Shown: positions 22,801 through 35,197 of the stretch, piece by piece | Layout of the letters: each line of letters starts with the position of its first letter | How positions within the stretch are numbered: the stretch's first letter is position 1 | Source: Mesorhabditis belari | Lineage: Eukaryota; Nematoda; Chromadorea; Rhabditida; Rhabditidae | Direction of reading: 5' to 3' | Assembly (NCBI GenBank): GCA_958450365.1 | Contig: CAUEEP010000862.1 | Span: 124,001-188,000, forward strand | DNA length: 64,000 bases | Translations under genes and position numbers: made by a program | Notes under the pieces: model-generated | Seen by the model: only the letters and a program-made list of their open reading frames with translations | Told to the model about the DNA's origin: nothing | The model's database searches: none

Positions 22801-25800
22801 AAATTTACCCGAGGGATTTAATAGATATGCAGGAATCTGTAGCGATTCTATCAATGGGTTCATAATATTTCTAATGGTAAGATTGCTTTTAAAAGCAAGA
22901 CCATTCATTGATTTGTTTCTCATCACACTTTCAACCCGTTCAAATTGAAACTCACTTTTTCTCGCACAGGAATTTTGAGCAATAAGATTTTTGCACGATT
23001 CTTGTTTTCAAAATCAAAAGTCCAAGTCTGAAACATAATATTTTGCCCGTCTACTACCTCGAAATTACAAAATTTTGTTTACTTTAACTAACCGAAATGA
23101 CTCTTCTCCCTCTTTTCACTCCCTATTCCTTTTGGCAGAACAATCTGCTGAGCATTGAAAAGTCTTTATAACCTTTTAATCTCAATCTCTTCATCTTTTT
23201 TGTATTTTCTCCTCTCACGTCATTTTATAAAGATCCTATTGAAAGATTATTGAAAGATTATTGAAAAAAAGAGGGGATTTTGCTCGATTCAGAAAAACCA
23301 TGAAATCGATGAAAAGGGAGAATATTTCCGATCCATTTGAGTCAAAAACAGATATTGAGGCGAGAAATTGGGTGGATTCCCGTGAACTGGAAACTCGTTC
23401 AAGAAACTCGTTCAAGAACTTCAGTTTCAAAGCTAAGGCATAGCGGGAATCAATGCGAAAATTAAGACACAATAGTTTTGGCAATTTATTCGCTTTAGCT
23501 CGTTTAATCTCTCAAGTGACTAATCCGGACCTTTCTACAGGCAAACAGAAAAAATGAAGACTCTTTCCTATCACTAGGTACCTTAAAAAGTCGTGTACCT
23601 TTAAGAAATAAGGTACTTTAACTGTGTAACGGGTGCCTTAAGAAAATCGGGTACGATTCACCAACTAACTTTTAATATTTGCTTTTTTCCCCTTTTCTTT
23701 TAAGGCTTTTATTACTCTTTTATTTTTGATAACTTAATTTTGATTGTATTGATGATAGTTTTGATAGTTTTAATAGTTTTGATAGTTTTAATAGTTTTGA
23801 TAGTTTTGTTTAGTGCGTTTTAATTTATTTAATCTCACTAAGCTCCCCAAACGAATAATGATTTCTTAAAGTTATATAATTTGGTGAAGTTAATTTGTGT
23901 ACTTACTAGTTAGACACTTTTGTACTTTGTGTACTTAGGCATTCAATCTGGTTGAACTTGCTGGTCAATATGATTACAAAGTGAAATGTTGGATCATCAT
24001 CGGCGCGCTGTACACATTTTTCTCGGTCGATCGAATGCTGATGTATGGGCTGGAGTTGAGAAATGTAAATGTTTAAAAAGATTAAGAAATCTGTGATTTT
24101 GGAACAGAACCCGTGTTGAATAACATTCTAACGAGACAGCCGAAGACTAGTTTTGCTGAAGCTGAAGCTGAAGACTAGCTGAAGACTAGAAAATCGTCTT
24201 TTTTTCAGCGTCACATCACCCGCCGGAAAATCCACAAATCGACGCTTAACTCGCTGATGAAAAGGACAGATGGAAGGAATTTTACAGAAAACACAGGTTT
24301 TTAAGTTAAATTATTTTGAACTTACAATAGTAAAGACGAAATTTACGCTTTGGGTTTTAACAAGACAAGAGCAGACGTTTGAAAATGTTCAATTTACAGA
24401 CGTGAATTCGGATCGAAGCAGCGATCGCTCAACGAGAGATCAAGAAAAGAAAAAGAGAAATGAAGCCGAGAAAAATGAACTGAAGGTAGATGAGCTGATT
24501 TGTTGATTGGTTGATTTGAAGTGGGAAGCCACCGCATATTAAATCCATTGCCTTTCCATTAATCTTAAGCAATTTGAAAAATTCACTTTTTGCAGGACGA
24601 GCTCGAGATCGCGATGATCAACAACAATTTCACGAGAACGGTTGGTTTAAATTAGACTTTAATTTCGAGAACGTAGAGCAAGATTATCATTTTTTTGCAT
24701 CCAAAACTCAATCTTTGAGTACAGAGTGGCTAATGAGTATTGTCGCGTGCTTGAACGCGTGTTAATCCACGAGGTTAGTTTCGAATCTCATAAGTAACAT
24801 ACCAAAATGTTGCTAAGAGTTTAAGGAATCTAAATATAAACATGAATTTTGAGACAATGACCGTGAAAGATTTTATTGTGATTCTTGTGCCTTTCAAAAA
24901 AGGCACTTTGCCTGAGGTCAGTTCTAAGCTTCTCATACAAGTAGAATTTTTATTTATTCAGCTAAGTTTTTAAATTTTGCTTTAAAATGTTGCCCTAAAT
25001 GTTCTCTTGCTGAAATAATTTGGAATTTGCCTCAAAGAATTGTAATGCTCTTTGTAGCTCTCTTAAAAAAAAGCAAAAAACACGTGTCTAAAAGTCAACC
25101 AAATATGATCTTACACATCCGGTTTTAACTTTTAAAAAAAATTGGCGCCAAAATTTGAAGCACTTTGTGATTTTGATCTTCTGAGCATTCTTCACAAGAA
25201 ATATTTAGCACTAAACTTTAAAAGAACAAGCAGCGGGAAAGGTGCATTTTTTGAAAAGCACAAGAATCGCAATAAAATCTTTCATAATAATTGTCTCAAA
25301 AATCCATGTATAGATTTAGATTCCCCTAAACTCTTAGCAACATTTTGGTATGTTACTTATGAGATTTGGAACAAACCTCGTGGAGTAACACGCGTTTAAG
25401 CACGTGACAATAATCATCAGTACGTGACAATACCCATAATAAGTACCCTTTCCAGTTCTCGACGCGGAAACGAATGGCTGTTTTGCGGGCCGTCGACAAG
25501 TTGGATCGAATGGAATTTCGGGATGAGAATGGGCGAAATTCGAAATGTGAAGTAAGGATTTTAAAAAATATTATAGAATTAGTAATATGTTCTCCATGTA
25601 TCCATATTATATAATCAACATTCGAAGAACCCAAAAATCCTCGGTCCTCGGAAGTAATCCGCAGTTTCTTTTGCAAGTTCCTAATACCTTGTAAGCTGTG
25701 GAAGCAAATACAGATAATTAAATGAGCTGTTTCTTACTTGATGGAGAAAAACTTGAGACCTCAAAAATTTTCGCTTTCAGGGAAACGATTTTCTGAAGTC

Positions 25801-28179
25801 GGTTAACGAAGAGATCCAACAAAGAGTCAGTTTCTGAAAATTATATATTTTCTTGTTATTTTCTTGCTATTTTTCTTATCCAGATAATTTTTAGAACTTT
25901 TAGTAATTAGTAATTTTAGTAATTTTAGTAATTCAACCATTTCAGAGTCTTCCCGCTCTCAAATTCTCAGCGTCAGATGCTCGCCGGAAATCAGTGGATC
26001 CACCTGTCATTTATGTAAACAATCAACGGGTGAATAAATTGAAACTTTATTTTTAGTTAAAGCTTTAAGTTTTCAACTGTATTTTTCATTAATATCCATT
26101 AACTTTTTCAGCCATCCGAAGACGATTCGATATCACTTGACATTCAAGTTGTCGAGAAAAAGGTCTTCGAACCGGCGAAAATCGAGGTTGGAGGACAATA
26201 CTAAAACTTTTTTAGAGCTAAACTTTTCTAAAACTGATCAAATTAATAAAACAAGCTAGGTTTCAAAATACAAGCTAGAGCAAGAAATTTTCTCCTTAAA
26301 TTCCAGGTTGCCGCGGTCGCCTATATGATCATTTTTGGCTCAAGTGCGAACAATTTCGTCGACGGGATGTCGTTGGGTAAATTTTTCGGAATCTAATTTA
26401 ATAATAAGTATCTAATTATATTAGATCGAGAATAAGATAATGCACATTTTGGATTTCAAATTGGGAATTGAAATTGACTTCAATCAAACACTCACGACTC
26501 GTGATGTTGATCAGAAGACAGTCGACAAAGTCGACGTTGTGGAAAATGGATCCGCACGAACTGAGTCAAGACAAAAAACAACTCCTATCAACCTCAGTTC
26601 TTTGCAAAGCTAGTGGTTTTTGGGATTCGATTTTGACATCTGATGAAACTTGGATTAATTACGAGAATGTCAAGTGAAGAACCAATAGCTATATACCAGA
26701 TAAATCCCTCAAAGCACTCCCAAATCTGATATTCATGAAAAGAAAATAATGCTCTGTTGCTGGTGGAACTCAAAAGATTTGGTGCACTATGAGTTAGTTC
26801 CACTATCCAGGAGAAAACATTGATGCTGATCTCTATTCAAAACGATTGACTAGAGTCAACGATGCTTTAAAGAAATTGGGGCTCAATCCATCAAAAATTC
26901 GATTTTTGTCCGATAGAAACTCCACACTGCAATAGTCACTCGCAAGAAATTTGACGAGCTGGGGTGGAAGTTGCATCCTCAGGCGCTTTATTCTCCTGAC
27001 TTAGCGAGTCCGTCAGACTTCAGTCCAGTTTATCATGGGAGAAAAGTTCGATGATCATGCTCAAGTCAAAAAAAGCGGTCGACAACTATTTTGGCTCCAA
27101 AAACCCCCAATTTTTCACAAATGGAATCAAGGTGCATTGAAGATGGAAAGAAATCATCGATAAAAATGGAGAATATTGATGCTGATTGATGGTTGCTATT
27201 TCTTGTAGAATGAAATAATTTGCCTGGAATTCGGAACAGAAATCTGAAATCAATCAAAGCTTTGCCCAATTAGGCCCGTCCATTTTGAAACAAGCTATTT
27301 ATTTTAGGAGCCGCCTTCGCTGACAGCATTTTGGGCGGTTTGAGCATTGGAACGGCCGTGTTTTCCGAGCAATTTCCACAGGAATTGGGTAAAAGAATTT
27401 GATTTTCAACTCTATGCATTACTCCATTCACATGTCAACCATTTTAGGAACCCTCGCCATTCTGATGAACTCTGGATTGGGTTTCAAGAAAGCGTTGATC
27501 TACAATATGATCCCGATCGTTCTCTCGTATATTGGGTTTGCTGTTGGAGTGCTGCTGGATGAGGTAATGCATTTCAAATTTCAAGCAAACAAACAAAACC
27601 ATTTAAAATATTGAAACACAGAATACTCAATTGGTTACTGAAATTGATTAGGTTTCATTTTGAAACGCCATTTGTGAAAGCAGAAGAAATCTTTTAAAAA
27701 AACTAAGAGAAAAATGATTAACTGGTAAAAATTGCTTTTGATGCTCCAAACATTGAAACTTGGAAATTCTTGATCGATATCGATTCCAGGTGGACGAAGG
27801 CTACGATGATTACATTTTTGCGATCTCCTCTGGAATGTATCTCTACATTTTTCTCGGAACATTGGTCAGTGGAAACATTTTTTCTTAAGCGTTAAGCGTC
27901 TTGTAAGGGTGTTTTATGACTTTAATCAATATGCAATAAAAACAATTATTCCAGATCCCTGAAATTCGCGAATCATGTCACGAATTGGCGAAAGAGGATC
28001 TGAAAGAATCCTTCATTGTCACCATTTTGCAGGTTGGACCATTGTGATCATTGTGACCATTTTGTGACCAGTCCCACTCAACGTAAACTCAAAAACTCAA
28101 AACTTAGGTCATCGGCATCGCATTTGGCGTCGGTTTTCTGTTTTTGATGGGCGAGATGAACAATGAGGGAATCGCTTGA
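16847..28179 (+). CDS. ZIP-family (SLC39, ZIP8/14-like) metal transporter, altered ligands, 5' end incomplete
   Basis: Predicted membrane zinc/metal transporter. Seventeen exons chain in phase: 16847-16958, 21520-21648, 22419-22459, 23939-24064, 24209-24296, 24400-24485, 24596-24640, 25456-25551, 25781-25825, 25946-26029, 26112-26186, 26307-26376, 27308-27388, 27448-27563, 27790-27864, 27955-28032, 28108-28179. They give about 472 residues, close to ZIP8/14 length, so only the N-terminal signal region is missing. TM1 starts WVFGLLVVTGCSFSAPLGML; TM2 and TM3 follow (FLIALGIGALSGSTLFVMIP, CWIIIGALYTFFSVDRML). A charged cytosolic loop of about 175 residues replaces the usual His-rich loop. TM4 reads NNFVDGMSLG where the family has HNFIDG. 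TM5 reads SEQFPQELGT where ZIP8/14 have CEEFPHELGD. Both signature histidines are therefore replaced (His to Asn, His to Gln). A 4.6-kb first visible intron and a mariner-bearing intron are unusual for this gene. Transport competence is doubtful. Confidence 0.88.
19345..19612 (+). repeat. tRNA-headed SINE-like repeat with GACA tail
   Basis: The head reads GGCGCAGTGAGTAGCGCGCT (A-box-like), then ACGGTTCGACTCCCGGC (B-box-like). The body has GCACAACTACATAG and AATCGGTCGACGAGAAGGCG. It ends in a (GACA/GATA)n tract from about 19516 to 19592, followed by CACTACTTTTTTATGTATAGTAGA. It lies within the long ZIP intron. The anticodon region is deleted, so it is not a functional tRNA. Confidence 0.65.
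20453..20680. mobile_element. pogo/Tigger-like miniature element
   Basis: Ends CAGTCGACTCTCGATATAAC and inverse GTTATATCGAGAGTTGACTG, the classic pogo/Tigger-type terminus. The interior has a second inverted copy (GTTATATCGGGAGTCGAC) and tandem 15-16 bp units of CACTTGGCCGTTAAC at about 20548-20622. About 228 bp, no transposase. Confidence 0.8.
20955..21065. mobile_element. truncated mariner-like miniature element, left end
   Basis: Starts TTAGGCTGCCCAGAAAGTCT after TA, and continues ACCAACAAATGCACCAATTG as in the complete copies at 44401, 47001 and 58052. Homology is lost after GAAAGGCCAATTAT. Confidence 0.75.
23750..23815. repeat. tandem repeat (GATAGTTTT/AATAGTTTT)n
   Basis: Seven or so alternating 9-bp units (TGATAGTTT and TAATAGTTT) in an intron of the ZIP gene. 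Confidence 0.8.
26455..27195 (+). pseudogene. decayed mariner transposase inside a ZIP intron
   Basis: Reads in the same direction as the host gene with several stops. Recognisable pieces in mariner order: DPHELSQDKKQL, GFWDSILTSDETWINYENVK (first catalytic Asp in SDETWI), SVAGGTQKIWC, the NIDADLYSKRL segment, LKKLGLNPSKIRFL, WGGSCILRRFILLT (shifted frame of the SPDLxxSD region) and VKKAVDNYFGSKNPQFFTNG. Terminal repeats were not identified. It lies between the exons encoding TM4 (ends 26376) and TM5 (starts 27308), in an intron much longer than its neighbours. Confidence 0.85.
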
Positions 28180-28752
28180 AGATCTTTTATTTTAAAGCCC
28201 TTAAATGTCGTTAAGTACTACGAAAATCTAAGTCAAACTGGGCAGAATACCGTTATACCCGACAAGGCAAGTAGTATTTATATAGATACTTTGTTCAAGA
28301 GATGAAGTAAAGTGAAAAAAAGAAGAACTTTTCAATACATAGAGGTGTCAATACCTTAAGAAACAGAAATTAATGGAAAACAAAATTACATAATGAACTA
28401 AATCCAATCGATTACCCACAAGAGAGGAGAAATCTAGATTACTGATTTTTTTAAAGATCTCGAGGCTTTTGAATTCAACGATTTTAAAGCATGCAACTAA
28501 ATCAGTGACCAAGCGCTTTTAAGTTTTAATTTTAAATATTGAGTCTATCAATTTAACCCATTTAGTAAAAAGGCATTAAACGTCAAGCCTTACACGCCTT
28601 ATTTTTTGGTGGTATAGTATTGATGTCTTGTAAAGTTTAACGGTATTGTACCTCAAACGGATTTCATTTTACGAGTGATAGAGATATAGACCACAAATGA
28701 GACGGCTACACTCAAAAATTTTCATTCTATTCTAATAATTGTTTTCTTTTCA

Positions 28753-28956
28753 ATGCCATCATTTCCGATATTTCTCTTCGTGCTTTTCACGCTCATTTCT
28801 TCTTTTCCACGGGTCTCCTCACAAAACAAATTTCGAGTAGAATATTTTATGTTTCAATGTTTTTTTCATTGTAAGTTTTATGTCGTTTTTGTTAAACCAA
28901 ATGCTTGTGATCACTGTGTGATTGTTTTTTTTTCAGTTCTAGTGTTGATTAAATGA
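28753..28956 (+). CDS. possible small secreted peptide, two exons
   Basis: ATG at 28753 opens a frame starting MPSFPIFLFVLFTLISSFPR followed by VSSQNKFR, a good signal-peptide profile. A GTAAGT donor follows at 28871, a TTTTTTTTCAG acceptor ends at 28936, and the joined frame stops at 28954-28956, giving about 45 residues. AATAAA follows near 28972. It lies between the 3' ends of the ZIP and beta-galactosidase genes. No family recognised, few residues remain after the predicted cleavage, and hydrophobic AT-rich frames arise easily by chance, so it may not be real. Confidence 0.3.
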   Translation: MPSFPIFLFVLFTLISSFPRVSSQNKFRVEYFMFQCFFHCKFYVVFVKPNACDHCVIVFFSVLVLIK

Positions 28957-29188
28957 CTGGTGTTTTTGCTAATAAAATTTTTAATTTTAATAAAAGTTTA
29001 AGTATATTAAATGATTAGTGGTTTCAAATTAAAAGTGAAGTTGACCAAATTGAAACACTCTGCTCTACGGCCTTTTGTAAGTGAAACGAATTTTCATTGT
29101 GCTATTGTATCGCCAAATTCCGTGATCAATCGACTCAATCTTGCATTTGTGCTTTGCGTTACAATCTGTAACTTTGAAAACTCTAATA

Positions 29189-29420
29189 CACTACTGGATA
29201 ATGAAATATCATATTTGAAAAAAAGATCATCACTTTCGCCCGTCTGTAACTCCCTTGTCTTTACCGTATTTCTAAATATTAATATTACCATTGTGTAGCC
29301 CTTGAAAAGAGCTTTCAGAAAATGTATAACACTAATAGTTTAAACTTAAAGACAAGGGAGTTACAGACGCGCGAAAGTGACGATCGTTTTTCAAATATCA
29401 TATTTCATTGTCCAGTACTG
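29189..29420. mobile_element. Tc1-like miniature element family A, copy 1
   Basis: About 232 bp with TA on both sides and ends CACTACTGGATAATGAAATA and the inverse of CAGTACTGGACAATGAAATA. The interior has TCTGTAACTCCCTTGTCTTT mirrored as AAGACAAGGGAGTTACAGAC. Sister copies lie at 36940, 37447 (partial) and 39032. No coding capacity. Confidence 0.85.
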
Positions 29421-29504
29421 TATAATCTCTTTTTTTAGATCTTTTGATATTCTTTGTGAACCGGTGAGACAAAAAGTAGATAGATTTGATAAAAATAGAG
29501 ATGA

Positions 29505-32500
29505 TTACGGTAGAAAGAGAAATGGGACACTTTTTAAAACACTGTAACCTTGACAGGAAAACACTTTAGTCAGAATACCTGTATACACTCACCAAAATAT
29601 TTGTGGAAAAGCTCGATGACGAAAATTCGATTCCCTCCCTCTTTCAAGAAGTGCTTTGGCACGTAGAGGGCAAACTAGAACAGAGACAACTAGAAAAAAG
29701 ACAACTAGAACATTTATCATCAATTTCTCGAATGCTTTCTAATCTATCGGTGCTAACCTGTGGTCCAATCTTCCAATATCTTCCAATATTGTGTCCATTC
29801 ACCAAAATGAGGCCCTTTCCCCAATTGGAGAAATCGATAAACGTGTCGGCGAGATTGCCCTTCTCAATGTTGAATGTGCCGGTGAAAACTCCGTGAAGAA
29901 CTTTCTGAAACAAGTTTGTATTTTTAAAATATCAGCAGTGGAAGTCAAAATTTCTCTATTTGAACAAAGCCTTCAACTTTAGCGAGTTTTGGGTGTTTCT
30001 TCTGCAAGATGCCCGTAGTCTTTTCTTGCTTAAGTCAACTAAAATCTCCCAAGTTTTCCTAACTTCTTAATCTATCACAAAAACCCATGAGAAACTCACA
30101 TTATTTTGTCCTTTTGCCTTCAGTTTTTTCAGCTTTTGCAGCGTTTTCTCTTGAAATTTCTCCCCCTTTCCAATCTGAATCGTGCAAGTGTTCCAATCGG
30201 AGAGTTTCGTTGAATCAAGGGAAACATCGGCGAGAATTCCCTGCAAATTTAGGCTTTAGGCTCTGCAAATCTCAAGTCAATCAGAAATTGATTTTTGAAA
30301 ATCTCATAAAACCCAAGGAAATTAGCTTTTTCGTAGAATATTTAGGTTTTAAGTTTAACAAAATCTGGCATTTGATTGGTTAACTGAATATCTTTGAATA
30401 CACAATTGGTTAACTGAATATCTTTAGAGACACATTTTGAGGTCTCGTTTTATCAATGAAATTCTACTTTTAACTGTTTCTAAAACTCTAAAACTGTTTC
30501 TTTTTTTTTAAAACTGTTTTACCCATCACTTAGTCAAGAACGCAAGGAACTCTTTGATACAAAACTTCAATCAATTTGGTTTTTGGATCGTGAGAAATTT
30601 GACGGCATTGTTTTGAACGTTTTCTTTTGGCACAATATTATGACACTGTTTTAACTACATCCCCATTTGACAGTAAATTAAAAGCAGTAAACTTTACTGA
30701 TCATTTTTCTCTACCTTGTAATCATTTATCGTCTCATATGTCAATCGACCCTCGTTTTCCGCCAAAATCGTGACCTCTTGCCCAACGCGACAGTTCTTCA
30801 GTTGAACCGTTGTTTGATGGGGCGTTGGATGACGATAGAGAGTACCCTGAATAATAAAAAAAATAGCATATTTCACGTAAAACTGTAGCGATAAATGAGA
30901 ATATAGCAAAAATCCCCAACTCTGCAATCAATTTCACTTGACAAACCTGATGCTCTCCATCCAGAAACACGTACAACCAGTCTTTGTACTCGGGAAAGGT
31001 CAGGTTTCTGCCACAAGTTTTTAGAATCTGAAAATTCAGATATTTTCATAGGTTAATTAGTTTGTTATTTTACAGCAAAAGGACGAAAAGGAACGAAAAG
31101 ACTCTCTGGACAGCCTAATAACTCATTCATAATCGGGAAACTTTTAAAAACAAACAAAACTCTTCAAAGTTACTATGAATTTTTGGCTCAAAACTTGCAA
31201 TTAGCTGCACTAACCGTTGAATAAGCCATGAATCCCATCGAATGATCCATTTGTTCGAAAGTTTTCGGCTTTTCACTCTCCACACATTGATTTGAAGGTA
31301 AATCCAACAACCCGCCCACGTGCTCCATTTTTATTTTACCATAGCCAATTTTTCTGAATACTTTTTGTGTAAAGTTTCATTTTTTAAAAACTTTGGATTC
31401 CTCGGCACATCTTGTGGCTTTTGTTTCCAATCTTTCAGCGATTTGATCCACGTGCGAAGGGCCAAGTACTTGGAGTCTCAAGTTTTTTACTTTTATGACT
31501 TTAACATTAGAATCTTTCCGGTTAGAAGGGGGGTCGAGCGATTAGGAGGATCGCGAAAAAGGCAAACTTCTGGTATGTTTCCCGGCATACTCCTCCAAAA
31601 AGCCATTTTTCCGGGAGAATCCTAGCTTTTCCTGGGCTTTTCCTGGGCTGTTCCTCTTGCCTTCCTTATATTCGGTTAATGATAATCGTAGGTTAACAAG
31701 CGGTCGATGATCAATCAATCAATCAGCTTACAATAGAAAGTAGTGGAAATAGTAGGCTGAATATTCAGATTTTCCTTGAGAACCCCCTTCTAATCACCCT
31801 TCATTTTGACCGCCTCCTAACCGGAAAAACCCGAATCCATTTCCTCAATCAATTACAACTTTTGAAAACTCGATTTTTCGGTAATGATGAAACCCGGCCT
31901 TTGGTTGTAAATGAATAATTTGGGCCGTCTGACTTAAAGCTCGATTCTTTTACTTAGGTAAACTATAAACAGTTCACAAATGTCTTTATTTATTGAACGG
32001 TTGTTGATTTTTGCTAAGAACTATGAAATTACTCACTGATACTCCCATCCTCTTCAACTGGAGCCGAGAAATTGTACGAGGTCAACACCTGAAAAAATCG
32101 TCGGTTTCAAATTAAAGGTGCTGGCGGGGAATTGTGTGTTATTTAATAGATCTTTCTCTGGATTCATCCTTTACAATTATCTGAATTATCTATTGGGTCT
32201 GTAAGGATGAACTGTCGCTATTTGCCGCTCTGTTTACAACTTCCTAATTCACCGATTGACTTACGGTTTTTTCTATCAGAAAGCTCTATTAATTCTTGAC
32301 AAAATTGCTTTTTGTAGTTTCTGAAAATCTTTTGTTTTTGTGGTTTACGAGAGGCGAGAAGCAAAGTAGTCAAAAATGGCAAATTGCAAGATCCTACGAT
32401 TTGGAAAACCCTATTTTCAATAGTAATCAATAGTAAAAAGATAGATAGAGAGATTCAATAGTAATCAGTAGTAAAAAGATAGGGCATAAAAAGTTTAAGC

Positions 32501-35197
32501 ATTTAGCCAAATTTTTAGCTCAATCTGTTCAGCCTGTTTTCTTGTATGCCAATTTTACGAATTTTCCTCAAGATTACTTCGAAACAGGCTCAAATATGCT
32601 GAAAGACAATTGTAAACGATAAACATTTCTAGTAACGCGAACAGTAAGTCGAATTGATGAATTAAAAGAGTTTTAAACAGAGCAATAGCGACATTTCAGA
32701 CTCAATAAAGTCAAGGAAATTTTTACGACGCTCACCGCTCCATCATTTTCGGCACCATTCCAAAAGCCGAAATTTGTCCCGCCGTGTATCAAGTAGAAGT
32801 TGATGCTTGCTCCCAGCTCGTACATGTATCTGAAATAAATATTAGCTACAAGAAAATTAGAAATATTCGATTCTAATCTTGGATTATCTATAAATATAGC
32901 TTGACAACTGTTCCCCTTGATAAATTAAAAGAGCTTTAAACAGAACAATAGCGACCTTTTAGACAATAAAATCAAGGAAAGACTTCTATAAGACTCCTAT
33001 AAAAAGTGTATTTCAAATTTGACAGCTTCCATTTATTTTGATCTTCAATCAATCAAAATGAAAAGACAATCGTTTTTTTCAATGATCAGAAATGAACTTT
33101 GCCGTGTCGACGATCTGATCAGGAGTGCTGTCATCTCTTGTCGCGTTCCACATATCAAACCATCCGACATAGTACTCCGAATTCACCAATGGACCTACAA
33201 TTCACCAATGGGCCTACTTTTGCTGACAATATTTTCCTTCTAAACTCACCCCGATGATTTGGTGTGTGATTTCTTTGCGCTTTAAAAGCTTTATCGACAT
33301 CTTCTGATGAAGTGGGCCCAAAATCGATCGTTGGATAGACACCCGGAATTGGGCCACATTTTAGAAAGTACTCATCACCGCCATCCGCTGAATTTCCACG
33401 GTTTCATTTGATTTCAATCTTTTGCATGTGACCTTATAGGTTAAACCAATAATCTAACCGACGGGATTGAACCGGAAATTGAAATTAACGAAGGCCTCTC
33501 GACTAAGATACGACGAAGATACAGGACTGTTAGCCAGTCGGCCATGACGGTCCAAAAGACACTAACTATTGCGCAAAGTTATAACTTTGAAGAAAGAAAC
33601 TTGTATACAGAAGAGTGTCCTCTCCGAGAAATTTCTTGTAAAGATCGCGCAACCAAATTGTGTAATTGCCGTCACATCCACCATAACTGCCATACTCGTT
33701 CTCCACTTGTACCTATTTTGTCGACTATATTACAGTAAGCCTATAAATATCAGAATTTAAAACAAACCATGAGAATCGGGCCGCCATTTTTTCGCAGAAG
33801 AGGCTCGATTTTTGGTAACAAAACGCTCATCCATCTGTAATTTTAAGAAATTTGCTTTTTCAAAATGCTCAACTCAAAACTTTCAAATTCTTTTTAAATA
33901 ACTAATAACACCTTCTTCGGGTTATATGCTTTAGCTTTTCATTTTAATATTTAACATGAAACATTTAACATTTAACATCTAAGCGAACTTTTCGACGGCT
34001 GTTGTGTAGAGTGGATCATTGACTCGCATTCGTATCCCTTCTCTTTTCAGCAGCCACCACGGAAGCCCACCGTTTTCCCATTCCCTGTGGAAAAGAACTA
34101 TATATTAGGACACGTTCTCAATTTGCTTCATTTAGTCAATTTAGTGAAGTGGCAATGTGTTGAATCTACAAACACCTACGAGTCATTGTTTGCATTGTTA
34201 GAGTGTGTCCTTTTCTGTGTTGTCCTACTGTAGTCGCGGCGACTTTTTTTTTCTTCATTTGTGACCCTTTTTATTCATTTTTCACTGAAGTGAATTATTA
34301 TTTTTAACGATAACATTCAGCACAACTTATCAATCAGGCGCAGGTTTAAATCCAAATACAAATCGCCAGGAAACCCCCTTTAGTTTTTAAAGGCAAATCC
34401 ACACAATAAAAGGCAAGATTTTTGGTGAACTCACGCGCAAATGTATGGCCCGGGTCTCAACAGCACGTAAAGACCCAATCTTTCCGCGATTCGCAGAAAC
34501 TCGACGAGATCTCGTTGATGGTCGAAAATATATCTGAAAATACACAGATTTTAACGAAAAATAAAGAATATTGCAGCAAAGTCACGAGATTTCTCTAGTT
34601 TTCTCTAGTTTTCTCTAGTTTCTGCAACTCACTGCCCCTCGACGGGCTCATGGAAATTCCATGGAACGTATGTCTGTATCGCGTTCAATCCAAGCGCTCT
34701 CATCCGCCTCAAACGATCCTCCCAATAGCGGTGATGAACCCGGAAATAGTGAATGGAACCTGGAAAGGGAATTTTCGAACAACTAACTGCTATCTCGAAT
34801 TTATTTGCATTTTCAGCCTTTCAGAATACAAATATTTCTAAATTAAAGTATTCCAAGGCTTTTCCCGAGTCGCTTAATTTGAAACTCAATTATTTGGACT
34901 TATTGTTTCTAACAGCCATCTGTGCCTCAATCCTATTCTTCATTTGATGCCAACTTTGATGCCAACTTTGAAACCCGGTCCCCCTCACCGGATAAATAAC
35001 GAAACGGCTCTCCATCGAGAAGGAAACGATCATTATCGTAATCGATCGAAAAAGATGTCACATTTTGATAGCTAAAATTTGAGATTACTGTAGCAAAAAC
35101 CGCCTTTTAGCAATTACACGATCACCAACTTGTTCGTTGTTGAAACGGTCAATGAAAAACTACACAAAATCAAACAGCTGCGTATCCAATTTTTCAT
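29505..35197 (-). CDS. lysosomal beta-galactosidase, glycoside hydrolase family 35
   Basis: Hydrolyses terminal beta-galactose from glycoconjugates; the signal peptide ([20 protein letters not shown]) routes it to lysosome or secretion. About 19 exons chain in phase: 35197-35130, 35071-34989, 34759-34633, 34533-34435, 34084-33989, 33834-33768, 33712-33601, 33387-33250, 33194-33098, 32829-32736, 32088-32037, 31476-31392, 31353-31215, 31027-30947, 30846-30715, 30240-30100, 29904-29758, 29674-29593, then a provisional last exon to 29505. This gives about 627 residues. Key motifs: [59 protein letters not shown] (acid/base Glu), [12 protein letters not shown] (nucleophile Glu) and [17 protein letters not shown]. 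The C-terminal beta domains include [23 protein letters not shown]. All expected catalytic residues are present. The 31391-31354 intron is only 38 nt. The last-exon acceptor (TCAAG) is weak. Confidence 0.93.
31070..31118. mobile_element. solo right end of the mariner-like miniature family
   Basis: AAAGGAACGAAAAGACTCTC then TGGACAGCCTAA followed by TA; this is the inverted end of the family at 47001. It lies in an intron of the beta-galactosidase gene. Confidence 0.65.
32195..32708. mobile_element. mariner-like miniature element in beta-galactosidase intron
   Basis: About 515 bp. The left end has ATTGGGTCTGTAAGG and TGTCGCTATTTGCC; the right end read inward has ATTGAGTCTGAAATGTCGCT. CTCTGTTTA is mirrored in both. 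Size is similar to the 520-bp family elsewhere, but the ends differ. A second copy of the right-end sequence (AACAGAACAATAGCGACCTT) follows at about 32935-32965, with matching flank. Confidence 0.6.
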
